A stretch of 64,000 bases of DNA. Source: Cokeromyces recurvatus (lineage: Eukaryota > Mucoromycota > Mucoromycetes > Mucorales > Mucoraceae). This document shows, piece after piece, positions 11,675 through 23,926 of the stretch. Positions within the stretch are counted from its first letter, which is position 1. Every line of letters starts with the position of its first letter. The stretch covers positions 401,001 to 465,000 of the forward strand of contig NW_026251403.1 in assembly GCF_025118155.1 (NCBI RefSeq), written 5' to 3'. The notes under the pieces are model-generated. The model was not told the DNA's origin. It was given only the letters and a program-made list of their open reading frames with translations, and searched no databases. The translations under genes and the position numbers were made by a program.

Positions 11675-12162
11675 AACAAATTTTAAAAATATCATAAGGA
11701 TTTAAAATATGTGAATAAAATAATTCCCGGCGGCCAACAACAAGAGCAATAATAATTTTTTATTTATTATGAGCTTAAGTATGAGTTTAAGGAATTTAAT
11801 TGGCTATTATATATAAATCACTTTTGTTTCTTTTAAAAAGTGGTTTCTATCATAAAGTAGTATGTACTACGTAGAATTATCGACTTGTACCCTCCTCAAG
11901 AAAAAGGAGCTAAATCAATATCAGCTAATTTTACAATTTTTATTATTTCCAGATAATTTATTACAAATTAAGTGTTAATAAAGTTTATTTGTCATAATTC
12001 ACTTCTAAAATTAAGACAGCTACCAATTTTAGGAAAAAAAAAAAAAAAATTCAAATACTGTTTTATTAGTGCTGAGTCCTCTCTTTTATAAGTATGAAAA
12101 AGTCAAGTTTATGACATCATCAAAAAAATGACATATTTAATGGTAATATAAAGTATATTGTT
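11622..12162. other. Intergenic spacer
   Basis: Contains the poly(A) run at 11639-11672 abutting the A20/AN1 gene start, and AT-rich sequence downstream of the SMN-like gene. No gene is seen. Confidence 0.6.
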
Positions 12163-12996
12163 TTACTGTTTTGTTCTATTATTTGCCTAAATAAAAAAAA
12201 AATCATGTTAACATACTTCATTAAATTATCCAAACTAGACATACTTGATATAAACCAGTATAATATCCAGCATAATACCATGCCATAATTAAATTAGATA
12301 AAGCTTCATTATCTTGAGACATCATAGGTGGTACTGGCGGTGGTGTTTGGTAGTATTGTTCTGAAGAATATGTATAATAATTGGAGCTATCATAGTTATC
12401 TTCATTGTTCATTTCTTTATGTTTTTTGGCTCTCTTTGGTTCTTTTTCTTTGGTTTGAGTCTCAATATATTCTTGTAGTTTCTCTTCTTCTTCTTTTTGA
12501 TTTACTTGTTCATCCTCTTCTTGTTCTTCATATACTTCTTCATTGATTGCTTCAGTATCTATAGCTTGTTCATTCTCATATGTCTCTAATTCATCTACTT
12601 TACGCTTATCACCACTCTTTCTATCAACTATTGTATTGTCTTGTCTATATAAAAGCTTAATAAGAACTCTTCTCTCCTAAAAAAAAAACAAGGCATTTTT
12701 TTTTATTTATTTACTTTATGGGTAAACTTTTAATAAGATCGTCTGCTACTTTTTCTGGATCATCGTGTTTATCTTTTGCTTCATGACAGGTCTAAGAGGT
12801 TTAATTAGAATGCCATCCATGTTATTAAGATTATAATTACTTTATAACTTTTTAACGTAGCATCCCAAAAATCAATTACATCGACATCCCAATTATTATC
12901 TGACTATATATGTATAATAAAAAGGATTGTTATTTTTTTTTTAAGAAAAAAAAAGAAAAAGGTCTTCAAGTTTTGATTTACTTTTTGATCAGTCAT
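12163..12996 (-). CDS. SMN1: SMN-like protein (survival motor neuron homologue) lacking a Tudor domain
   Basis: Minus-strand exons 12996-12982, 12903-12841, 12791-12715, 12671-12245 and 12186-12163 give about 201 aa. Exon 2 encodes DNNWDVDVIDFWDATLKSYK, matching the N-terminal Gemin2-binding helix of SMN (WDDT...). The C-terminus carries the YG box, LSNLIMAWYYAGYYTGLYQ, which mediates SMN oligomerisation. Between them lie a Lys/Glu-rich linker and a proline patch (YYQTPPPVPPMM). I see no Tudor domain, as in fission-yeast Smn1. The role in the family is assembly of Sm rings on snRNAs. The join between exons 3 and 4 is uncertain. An AG five bases upstream of the one used leaves the frame broken unless the donor inside GAAAAA|GTAGCA is used instead. 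Identity is secure from the YG box. Confidence 0.85.
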
Positions 12997-13101
12997 AACA
13001 AATGTAGAAAATCGTATATACGATTTTTACTATGTAAAGAAAAGAACTAAAAAAAAAATGCCTTTTTTTTTTTTTTCTTGCTGACATTTTAAATATTTTA
13101 T

Positions 13102-15251
13102 TTAACCAAGAATTGTACGTAACCGACTAATTTCAACTTGTAATTCTTCTAAACTTGATTTCAAGGTTTTAACATCGTCATACTTTCGATCTGCATTAGC
13201 TTCTTTAATATAACCTTCTACTAGATGATATTGTTCTAAATAAGTTTCAAGTTGCTCTTCTAGTAACACCTTTTGGTGATCTTTCTTTTTATTAGTTGTC
13301 TTTAATATACGGGGTAACATTTGTAAGGGTAACATGTTTTGTTGTAAATAGAGATTAGCGGCATGACAAATATTAGCTTGAAGTCTCTTCATGCAAGGTG
13401 TATTAGCAGGCAATGATTTGATACTCTTTGCTAATGTATCATATAATGTAAAATTTTCTAATAATAACTTCCTTATCTGTGCTGCTTTTACAAAACTTTC
13501 ATGTGTATGATTTGTAATGTTTTCTTTTCTATGTGTATAGATTTTAATGAATATGGATTGTCTATTATATATGGATTATATGTGTCATTATTACTCTAGC
13601 ATTAAAATACTTTGATGAAACTTTGGTAATTGCTTTTCAATATTATTTCTTGTAATAGAAAGTTGATTGTAAAGTTGAATAATCGGTAGAGGCTTTGATG
13701 CTTCTTCGTTTCTTAACTTTCTTCTAAACACATATCTTTGACAATCACGACATGCTCGGGTATCACCAACTGGTTCATCATCAAAGGTATCTTTTATATA
13801 CATGTATATGAATTCATGAGGACATGGTTAAACATAAATGGATCTATATACTTCTTACCAGATGACATGTCTGTGAATAAGGGAATCATTTTTGAACACT
13901 TGATATTGCCACAAACAACTTTACCACATAATCGGCAATGATGTTTACGATTGATCAATGTAAAAGAATTACTATATATAATAAAGTAAGTCTAATGCAA
14001 ACTAAATAGCTAATGTTATATACATTACCCACAATATGGACATGCTTTTACTGAACGATCGTCTTCCCATTTAATAATAGATTGCTCTCCATCTACAATA
14101 CATACATAATATTAAATATGTATACAAGTATTCATTCATTTTTATTTACCTCTATATTTTAATTTCATACTTAAAATACTATTACTGTTTGATACAAAGG
14201 ATGATTTAGGTGATAACATGCTAGCTAAACTATCTCTTGAAGATGTGGACGACCGATCCAAAGAGAAGCTGTTTAATGAATTACTTGAAGGAGATAAAAA
14301 ACCTGAATGATCAAGATTATCCATTGAATGATGTACTCTTGCCAGCTTTTCTAATCTCTTTTCTAATCGATTACTTTCTAACTGAACTCTATCTATCGTT
14401 TTTTCTCTTAATTTCATAAAATAGTCTGTTCTGTTTCGTGTTACACCCTCATAAGTATTATAATCTTTGCGATTTGTAAAGCAATTTAGACATACTTTAC
14501 ACCATACACCATGTTCTGGATCATGATGTCCTTGTTGACTTAATTTGATTTCGTATTGTGTATGTAAATCGCAATACAATTTACCACATCTATAACATGT
14601 AAAATATATATTTATATAGATGAATATATTTTTCCGTAAATGAAGATATGTTGCTTTTATTATTACTATATACATATATATATATATATTTTTTTTTACC
14701 TTCGACAATATTGCTTGCCTACACCAGATTTGCCTACAATTTTATTGCATCCGACTATATTACACTTATCATGTCCTGTTTCTCGTTGCCAATGTTCCCG
14801 TGTAACATATTCACCCTGTTTATCCATATCCGAGACAAAAAAATTTGGATGGCTAATGATGGCCTTATTCAATAGAGATGGGTCCACCCATTGCTTAAGA
14901 CTATTACTTTGTGTGGGTGAACCTATTTTAAGAGTTGAATTATTGGTTGATAATGATGTTTGAACTTTCTTTTGTGCATTCCGTAGCCATGATAATAAAG
15001 CTCCTTTTGAATCTTCTTCTGAATGAGCAACATCAAGATGCTAATACATTTAGGTTAAGAATTACTGAATTGCTGCATTTCTCTCTCTTTTTTTTTTAAA
15101 AAAAAATAAATAAATATAATAATCGATTTATATTTACCTTATTCAAATTTTCTAGTGTATTACAGTTTATTTCACAAATAGGACACAGAATACCATCGCT
15201 TGGAATGTAGTCTTCATAATTGAAACTATTTAACTGATGACCTGATGTCAT
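13102..15251 (-). CDS. PEP7: Vac1/Pep7, rabenosyn-5-like FYVE protein
   Basis: Seven minus-strand exons: 15251-15138, 15040-14700, 14589-14150, 14092-14029, 13971-13859, 13790-13595 and 13528-13102 (564 aa). Residues about 22-43 form a C2H2-type finger (CPICEINC...HLDVAH). A first FYVE/RING-like zinc cluster follows (CNIVGCNKIVGKSG; QYCRRCGKLYCDLH; CKVCLNC). A second, canonical FYVE domain comes next (ACPYCG; NRKHHCRLCGKVVCGN with the PI3P-binding basic motif; ACRDCQ), and a helical, coiled-coil C-terminus ends the protein (EEQLETYLEQYHLVEGYI). This matches yeast Vac1/Pep7, the PI3P- and Rab5-GTP-binding tether that acts with Vps45 and a syntaxin in Golgi-to-endosome/vacuole transport. It lies 105 bp upstream of the SMN-like gene's start on the same strand. 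Exon 6 begins after an unusual TATAAAAG acceptor. Confidence 0.93.
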
Positions 15252-15543
15252 TATACAGTCTTGCCTTTAATTATATATAGATATATATAGATATATATAT
15301 ATGTATATAGATACAATGGAAAAGATATGTATATATGTTAAGAAGAAGAGGGAAAGAAAAAAGATATAATTTAGTAAATATAAAAAAACAGCATGATTAT
15401 GTAAATGATTTCTTCGAAAAAAAAAACACACACACACACACACACATACACACTTCAGATAACCTTGTGGAAAATAAATGCTAACTGAGCTTAAATTTTT
15501 TCTTCTTTTTTTTTTTCTATAATACGATTAAAGAAGAATTTTA
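15252..15543. other. Promoter-side spacer with AC microsatellite
   Basis: AT-rich DNA 5' of PEP7, with TA-rich repeats at 15276-15310 and an (AC)n tract at about 15426-15448. No gene is seen. Confidence 0.6.
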
Positions 15544-15657
15544 TTTAAAAAATTAAAAAATGACCAATGAGCACATCGCATTTATATGCTGTTTTGCCCT
15601 GGTCAGATCGCTATGGAAAAAAAAAAAAAAAAAAAAAGAAAAACCCCTTTTGGGATA
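15544..15657. repeat. Dispersed repeat copy 2
   Basis: Second copy of the unit at 742-848, in the same orientation and almost identical outside a longer internal A-run (about 22 A). It lies 49 bp left of the Fanzor transposon. Its possible direct repeats are degenerate (TAAAGAAGAATTTTA before, TAAAGGAAAAATGTT after), so the insertion may be older than copy 1. Confidence 0.65.
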
Positions 15658-15706
15658 TAAAGGAAAAATGTTGAAGTATATGCATAAATGTTTTTTTTCT
15701 ATAATA

Positions 15707-15824
15707 CAGTTTTTACACTTTAAATTTGGACGAAGTTAGTTTTTTTTTTTTCTGGATGAATTAAAATTAGTTTCTAGATATTTAGTTTACCTTTTTTGGA
15801 CAAATTCAAAAAGGAAATTTAGAC
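15707..15824 (+). repeat. Left terminal inverted repeat
   Basis: About 118 bp that match the reverse complement of 18369-18486 with roughly ten mismatches. The repeat contains four spaced copies of a TGGAC/TGGAT/TAGAC-like word (15727, 15753, 15797, 15820), possible protein-binding sites. Confidence 0.88.
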
Positions 15825-16270
15825 AAAAGGTATAGTGTCCCAGTCGACAGCAGCACAAAAGCTGCATTCGTAAAAGTTAACAATAGTAAAATGAGAAAAT
15901 AATCTGTTGTTTGATGTTTAATAACGCTATTTTTTTTTATGATTCAACGAACATTGCCAGTGTTTGTGCACTTTTATTGAAGACGAACAACTTAACTACA
16001 ATTTCATATATCCTCTGGCCGCCCTGGTGAACCCTTTGTCAAAGCCCTTCTCCACATAAATCAGCGTCATTCTGATATAGCTAGTTATCATCCATCTAAA
16101 CGGTCACTCTCCTTATGCAGAGGCGTCGTGCTGTACATATAGAATGTCAGATACTATTTCATTCTAAAGATTGCATTCAATACAATGATAAATGACGCGT
16201 ACAAAGATATCTTAAGAAACAAAATAATCGATAGTTCAAGATACATCCGGACAAATAGTCATTAGAGCAA

Positions 16271-18298
16271 TTGCTTTCTACAAATTATTTTATTTTAGAA
16301 AATATAGAATCAATACCGGACTGTATCTTCAAGCAAAATTACTGGTATTCTGTTTGCCAGCTAGTAGGAGGGCGAAATGTAACAAGCAGTATTCTATTTC
16401 CCAACAACATGTTGGCGACTTGGGACACATTTCGTACTTTGTATTCAAGTGCAATTTATGCAGAAGGGCTTCCTAAAGGGCGCTAATCAACCATTGACAG
16501 CAGCTTGTGTAGAACTCGCCACTATTTATAGCAATAACATAGTAGAGAACTTTGAAAGTAGACTTTTAAGATATCTTAGATATCGTTTACAAAAATGCAT
16601 TTGTTGTAAGCCATTATTTGCGCTCGTATGTAACAAAATCTAACATCTTTGTGATCTATAGAATATACACTGGAAAGATGTAGCTTACAAAGCAGAAGAG
16701 TACTGCTATCAGTATGTTTGTAGCGGTAGTTCTGAATGGAGGGGGAGGAATTGTGGCTCGCTGACAGAAGACTTTAAGAAACAAAACAAAGATATATATA
16801 TGCCTACCACTTAAAGCGCTTTTGCCCAATGGAAGCTACTTTGGTCACTCTTTCAAAGCAAATTCAAAGCTTTGTTCCGCTATTATCATCCTACGAAGCT
16901 GAACACGCAGGTCACAAGCCTTACGATGTAAGGCGGCTTCCTTTTGCCACGACTGTTTGGTTTATTTCCCAATCCATCGATGCACTTTCGGTCTATAACC
17001 ATGAATATCAACGCTATATGTGCATTTCTTTCACTGTCGCTTACCAAGGAATTATAATGACCAACTCAAAATATTTCAACATGTTGTAAAATTCGATAAG
17101 CTACGGTTTTCAAAGTATGTCACTTCAACATTTGAATTATTTTGACATATGCTCTAATTTTCTATTCATAAACTAGTAATGATCTTGAACCAAATGGCAA
17201 TAACGATGTTCTCTTTAGTAATATCATTAGATCCGATGGCTTTGATCTAGATTGTCTTTTTTTTTTTTTTTTTTTTTTATAAAAGAAAGATGACTATAAA
17301 GAACCCAATTAACAGCCTCCAAATAAAGTTGTCAGACTTCAACTACCAAGAAGTTTAACAACAATGTCAGCTCGTTTTTTTTTATTGATCCAGGTAGAAA
17401 ATCCGTGTTTACTACTGCTGGTGTCTCAAGTATTCAGAAGCACGCTTTGACGCGCTGCACCACAAAAGAGTACTACCATTACACTGGGCCTACGAAATAT
17501 GCCGCCAAGCAGACAAAGCTGAAAAAAGAACAAGGGTTTTGACAAAATCGAAAGTGACATTCCCACCCCCCAAAAAAAAAATGTCAACCCTGAATTCTTA
17601 TAAAAAGCTACGCCCAATATTTGTTTAAACATCTGCGCATCTTAACCAACTTCTATGGTTCCAATAGTACAAAAGATAGCTTCTTCTTGTGTCTAGGGGA
17701 GACAGCGAGCTCCCGAGATAATGACCAACATGGTAATAAGCGATGGCAGCAAATACAACAAGGCAAAAAAGGGTAAAGAAGAAGAAGAAGAAGAATGGGG
17801 ATATCACTTTTTCTTGTTTGTAAATGTTTCTTATTATTTTTTTTAAGAAAAAAAAGATAAGACAAATGGAAGCCTATCAAGTATCAGCAAGACAATACCA
17901 AATTTCCTTTGATTGTATTCGGTAGTGGAATGTTTGGTAAGGATAACGTAAAGTTAAAAGGACTTGGATGCGGTGTCGTCGGCAAACTCTATACATCATC
18001 AAAGAAACGTGAGGCTGAAGGTCAGTTGATTGCTATTACAATTGACGAATTTAAAACCTCGAAAACACGCAACCTCTGTTTCTTTGATGATTTAAAAATT
18101 ATCAGTACGAAATCGTTTAAAGGTGTAGTCGTTGTATGTTGCAAACGATGCTCCAAAGTATGGCAAAGAGATTCTAACGCAGCCAACAACATGATGACGA
18201 TTTCAAAGTCAATTTGGTCAGGAGAAGAAAGACCAGATGACTTTACACCTAAGAAAAAAAAAATAATCGTCGTATCAAACACGGTTTTCCTTTTTTAG
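16271..18298 (+). pseudogene. Decayed Fanzor (eukaryotic TnpB-like RNA-guided nuclease)
   Basis: Homology is spread over several frames. N-terminal part: 16271-16486, then a frame change near 16470-16486 into 16449-16643 (NQPLTAACVELATIYSNNIV, ESRLLRYLRYRLQ). Next is 17217-17260 (SNIIRSDGFDLDC), then the RuvC-I block at about 17372-17540 with FIDPGRKSVFTTAG (Asp codon 17387) and RCTTKEYYHYTG. A one-base shift near 17533 gives FDKIESDIPTP, and another near 17590 gives KHLRILTNFYGS. The last block, 17900-18245, has VFGSGMFGKDNVKLKGLGCG, IDEFKTSKT (Glu codon 18047) and VWQRDSNAANNMM (Asp codon 18170). The zinc ribbon keeps C...CCKRC, but the Cys normally following TSKT is Arg (CGC at 18068-18070). 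The catalytic D/E/D are readable; the gene as a whole is not. Some shifts might be introns. Confidence 0.88.
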
Positions 18299-18368
18299 GA
18301 TTCAGATTGTTACAGGTAGACAAGTGTTATTTATTTCCAAATCATCTAAAAACTAATTTTTTTTTTTC

Positions 18369-18486
18369 GTCTGAATTTCCATTTTGAATTTGTCCAAAAA
18401 AGGCAAACTAAATATCTGGAAACTAATTTTGATTCGTCTAGAAAAAAAAAAAACTAACTTCGTCCTAATGTAAAGTGTAAAAACTG
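18369..18486 (-). repeat. Right terminal inverted repeat
   Basis: Inverted partner of 15707-15824. It lies about 70 bp after the Fanzor stop codon, the position from which omega-RNA guides are produced in active Fanzor and TnpB elements. Confidence 0.88.
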
Positions 18487-18488
18487 TG

Positions 18489-18845
18489 TTTGGTTTACAA
18501 ATTACTGGTAGGAAACAATTATGTTATAACATTTTACATTTTATTATTAACAAAACTGAAGTTATGATTTAACAGAAAACTTGACAAAAGTAGTAAAAAG
18601 TCTTTATTATTATTATTCAATATTTTTATAGTTAAATATAAAAGATATGAATTCAACTAATAAAAAATAATGTATTCTATTGTTACAGAGAAAAAAAAAA
18701 GATTATAGAAATCTTATTTTTTCCTTATTGGGCTTGTTTCCTTAATAATTCATGATCAGATAAATAATAAATTTACACTTGATAGGTCCTGAGATGATTA
18801 TTAATCTTAATTTTCTTTTTTTTCTTTTTTGAAAAAAAAAAAAAA
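18489..18845. other. Spacer between transposon and TAH18
   Basis: AT-rich DNA ending in T-runs and an A-run immediately before the TAH18 ATG. No gene is seen. Confidence 0.6.
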
Positions 18846-20889
<2,044 letters not shown>

Positions 20890-21460
20890 AATTATCATAG
20901 AAGCAATAAAATTATTACATAATACAAACTGAATGATAATGAATAATTGTCTATTTTAACAATGTTGAAGGAGAGAGAAAGAGAGAAAGAAAGAAAAAAA
21001 ATAAAAAAAGAGAGAAATAGAAATCAACTTGTAAGAATGATAACAAGACAGTTAATATAGATTAAAATAGTAGACTGTTATTATGTATGCAATGTGTTGT
21101 AGTTTGTGCCTTTAGCTTTTTGTTTCTTTTTCTTTTCTAGATCATAGTTAAAATATTCCTTTTTTTTTTTTGGCTTAATCAGGTTCAATGTACTGTTGTG
21201 AAACTGACTCAAAAATAAATAAATAAATAAAAATTATAATTTTATACTCCGCTTTTTTTTTTTTAACCTTCTTTAACAAGTTTTTTTTTTTTAAAGAGAA
21301 AAAAAGACTCCTCCTTTTTTTTTTTTTTTTTTTTACACACAACAAATTATACACAAACCTTTTTTTTTTCACTATTTTTTTTAGTAAAAAAAAAAAAAAA
21401 AAAAAAATTAAAACAAATAAAAAAGAAATAAAACAGAATTCACATACAAGAAATAGAATA
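20890..21460. other. Spacer upstream of TUP1
   Basis: Low-complexity DNA with a GA-rich tract near 20969-21017 and alternating A and T runs. The run of about 23 A at 21384-21407 is likely promoter or 5' leader of TUP1. Confidence 0.6.
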
Positions 21461-22592
21461 ATGTCTGTTTACAATCATAGACCTATGGGCCCACCTACGC
21501 CTAGTCGTTTGATTGAATTATTGGATGCAGTTAAAAATGAATATGATCAGCTTGCCCAAGAAGTTATGGTTTGTAAAAATCAAAGAGATGAATATGAGCA
21601 TAAAAGTAAGTTTACATCATCTTTCCAAATAAACAAAAAAAAAAAACGCGTTTGTCTCATTTTTTTTAAAAAAAAAAAAAAAAACTTGTAGTGAACAGTC
21701 AAATTCAAGAAATGAATTTATTTCAACAGAATCTAATTGATCTCGAAAGAACTCAACAATTGATTAAAAAACAGTAAATTAGTTATATATACATTCGTGT
21801 AGTCATTCTTGGTTTTTTTTTCTTAATTAACTTTGTCATTATAGATACGAAGAAGAAATTGCAAGACTTCGTCAACAATTAGAACAACAGGTAAAATAGA
21901 ATTAAAAAAAAAAAAAATATACATTTATAAATGTGTATATGTTTATAAGGTAAAATTTTTGTTGCTAACAATTTTTTTTTTTTTGTTTTTTTCTTAAAAA
22001 AAAATCATTAGCAACATGGCGCTGGAGCTCCTCCTCCTGTTAACAGTGGTTATAATGGTAAAGAAACAGAACTAGGAGAGAAAAAGAGAGAGAGAGAGAA
22101 AAAAATTAAAATGTATCATGTTAAAACTATTTTATTAGGACCTTCTGGATATCAACAACAACAACAACAACAACAGCAACAACAACAGCAACAACAAGCA
22201 CCTTTGTTGGAATCTAAACCACCTGCACATCATCCTTCTTATCCTCCAAATGGCCCCCCTCCTCATCCTTCTACTGTTCCACCTCATTCTTCTGGAACAC
22301 CTTATATGAATGGTGGTTCTCCTCTTCCTTCAAATGCTACTACTAATACCACTACAAATGCTCCACCTCCACCTCCAACTACATCTACTTCAACTACTCA
22401 ACAACGTAAGTTTAATAAGTCATCTTTTTTTTTAATTAATTGCTTATTCTATGTATTTTAGGTGTCACTCCTGTTAAGCCTGGGGCTGGTCCTCTTCCTA
22501 ATAATTCAGCAAACTCGGAAGCTCTTGGTGATATTAATCCTGAGAGTGTTCCTGCTAATATGAAAGTGGAGGGTCAAGATTGGTTTGCCTTG

Positions 22593-22626
<34 letters not shown>

Positions 22627-22845
22627 CTATGCTAAATTTATTATTAAACTCTTTTTTTTTATCATTAGATTCAATCCTAAAGCCACTCGTTACCTTAAAG
22701 TAGATTTACTTCATACCTTTGATCATGGCAGTGTTGTATGTTGTGTCAAGTTTAGTGCTGATGGTCGTTTCCTTGCTGCTGGTTGTAATCAAGCCACTTA
22801 TATTTATGATACTTTAACGTCTACTCGAGTTGCGTAAGTTTTATA

Positions 22846-22884
<39 letters not shown>

Positions 22885-23926
22885 GAAAGAAAAGAAAAAT
22901 TGATTCATTCTTATGCATATTTGATAGTGTTCTTCAAGATGCTAATGCTGGACGTGATGGTGATTTATATATTCGTTCTGTTAGCTTTAGTCCTGATGGT
23001 AAATTTTTGGCTACAGGAGCTGAAGATAAACAAATTAGAGTAAGTTAAAGTCATGATAATTCCCTTATATATATGTGTGTGTGTTTATTTTATTTATTAT
23101 AATAGATTTGGGATATTGCAAAGAAACGCATTCGCGGTATTTTATCTGGCCATGAACAAGATATTTACTCATTAGAATTTAGTCGTGATGGACGTATTCT
23201 TGTTTCTGGTTCAGGAGACCGTACAGCCCGTATTTGGGACTGGCAGAACATTCGCTGTCTTCATGAACTTCGTATTAATGATGTAGAACAACAAGACCTT
23301 GGTGTTACGAGTGTTGCTATTTCACCTGATAGTCGTCTTGTAGCTGCAGGTAGTTTAGATAAGGTAGTTCGTGTTTGGGATGCTGTTACTGGTCAAATTT
23401 TGGAGCGTTTAGAGGGTCATAAAGATAGTGTCTATTCTGTTGCATTTATGCCAGATGGAAAGACATTAGTGAGTGGTAGTCTTGATAAGACATTGAGAAT
23501 GTGGCAATTAGGTGTAAGTGAAAGAGGAGGTTATGGAAATAAAAATGCATGTATTCAAGTCTTTACAGGGCACAAGGTAAATAAAATTAAAAAAAAAGAG
23601 ATAAAGGTATTTATGGATACTATAATAGGACTTTGTTTTATCTGTTGCTACTACACCTGATGGTAATTGGATTGTGTCTGGATCAAAGGATCGTGGAGTG
23701 CAGTTTTGGGATCCTCATACAGGACAAACACAATTCATGCTTCAAGGCCATAAAAATTCAGGTACAATAATTATATGTGTATTTAAAACAAGGGGAAAAA
23801 ATATTAAATTTAGTTTAAATAGTCATCTCTGTTGCCACTAGTCCTGGTCATAAACCTATGTTTGCTACAGGTTCAGGTGATAATCGTGCTCGTATTTGGA
23901 GTTATGAACCATTAGGACCAAATTAG
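21461..23926 (+). CDS. TUP1: TUP1, WD40 transcriptional corepressor
   Basis: Eleven exons: 21461-21605, 21692-21773, 21845-21890, 22012-22057, 22139-22405, 22462-22591, 22669-22833, 22928-23039, 23106-23576, 23629-23761 and 23823-23926 (566 aa). The N-terminal tetramerisation coiled coil starts near residue 16 ([20 protein letters not shown]) and runs to [11 protein letters not shown] polyglutamine (about 17 residues) and Pro-rich linker follows. The conserved [19 protein letters not shown] block precedes a seven-bladed WD40 propeller ([20 protein letters not shown] through [14 protein letters not shown]). Tup1 works with Cyc8/Ssn6 in general gene repression and chromatin positioning. This copy is short compared with the yeast protein but typical of filamentous fungi. 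The 3' UTR region has a CTTT microsatellite (about 23934-23970). Confidence 0.95.

Larger units (their letters stand above)
15705..18488 (+). mobile_element. Fanzor-bearing DNA transposon with mariner-like ends
   Basis: A 2.78-kb element is bounded by long terminal inverted repeats (15707-15824 and 18369-18486). The left end reads TA|CAGTTTTTACAC and the right end GTGTAAAAACTG|TG. CAGT...ACTG termini beside a TA are typical of Tc1/mariner elements; the right TA would have changed to TG. The only protein recognised inside is a decayed Fanzor (RNA-guided nuclease related to IS605/IS607 TnpB). I see no mariner transposase, so movement would have relied on one elsewhere. Fanzor genes carried by several eukaryotic transposon types, including mariner-like ones, are established. 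Frame breaks in the cargo show that this copy is old. Confidence 0.85.

Noticed and set aside
15830..16270. Possible transposase in the left part of the Fanzor element
   Set aside because: No frame shows a DD(E/D) mariner-type motif; the region is too short and too interrupted.
17625..17880. Minus-strand frames inside the transposon
   Set aside because: They overlap Fanzor-homologous plus-strand blocks and show no domain; Phe-rich translation comes from T-runs.
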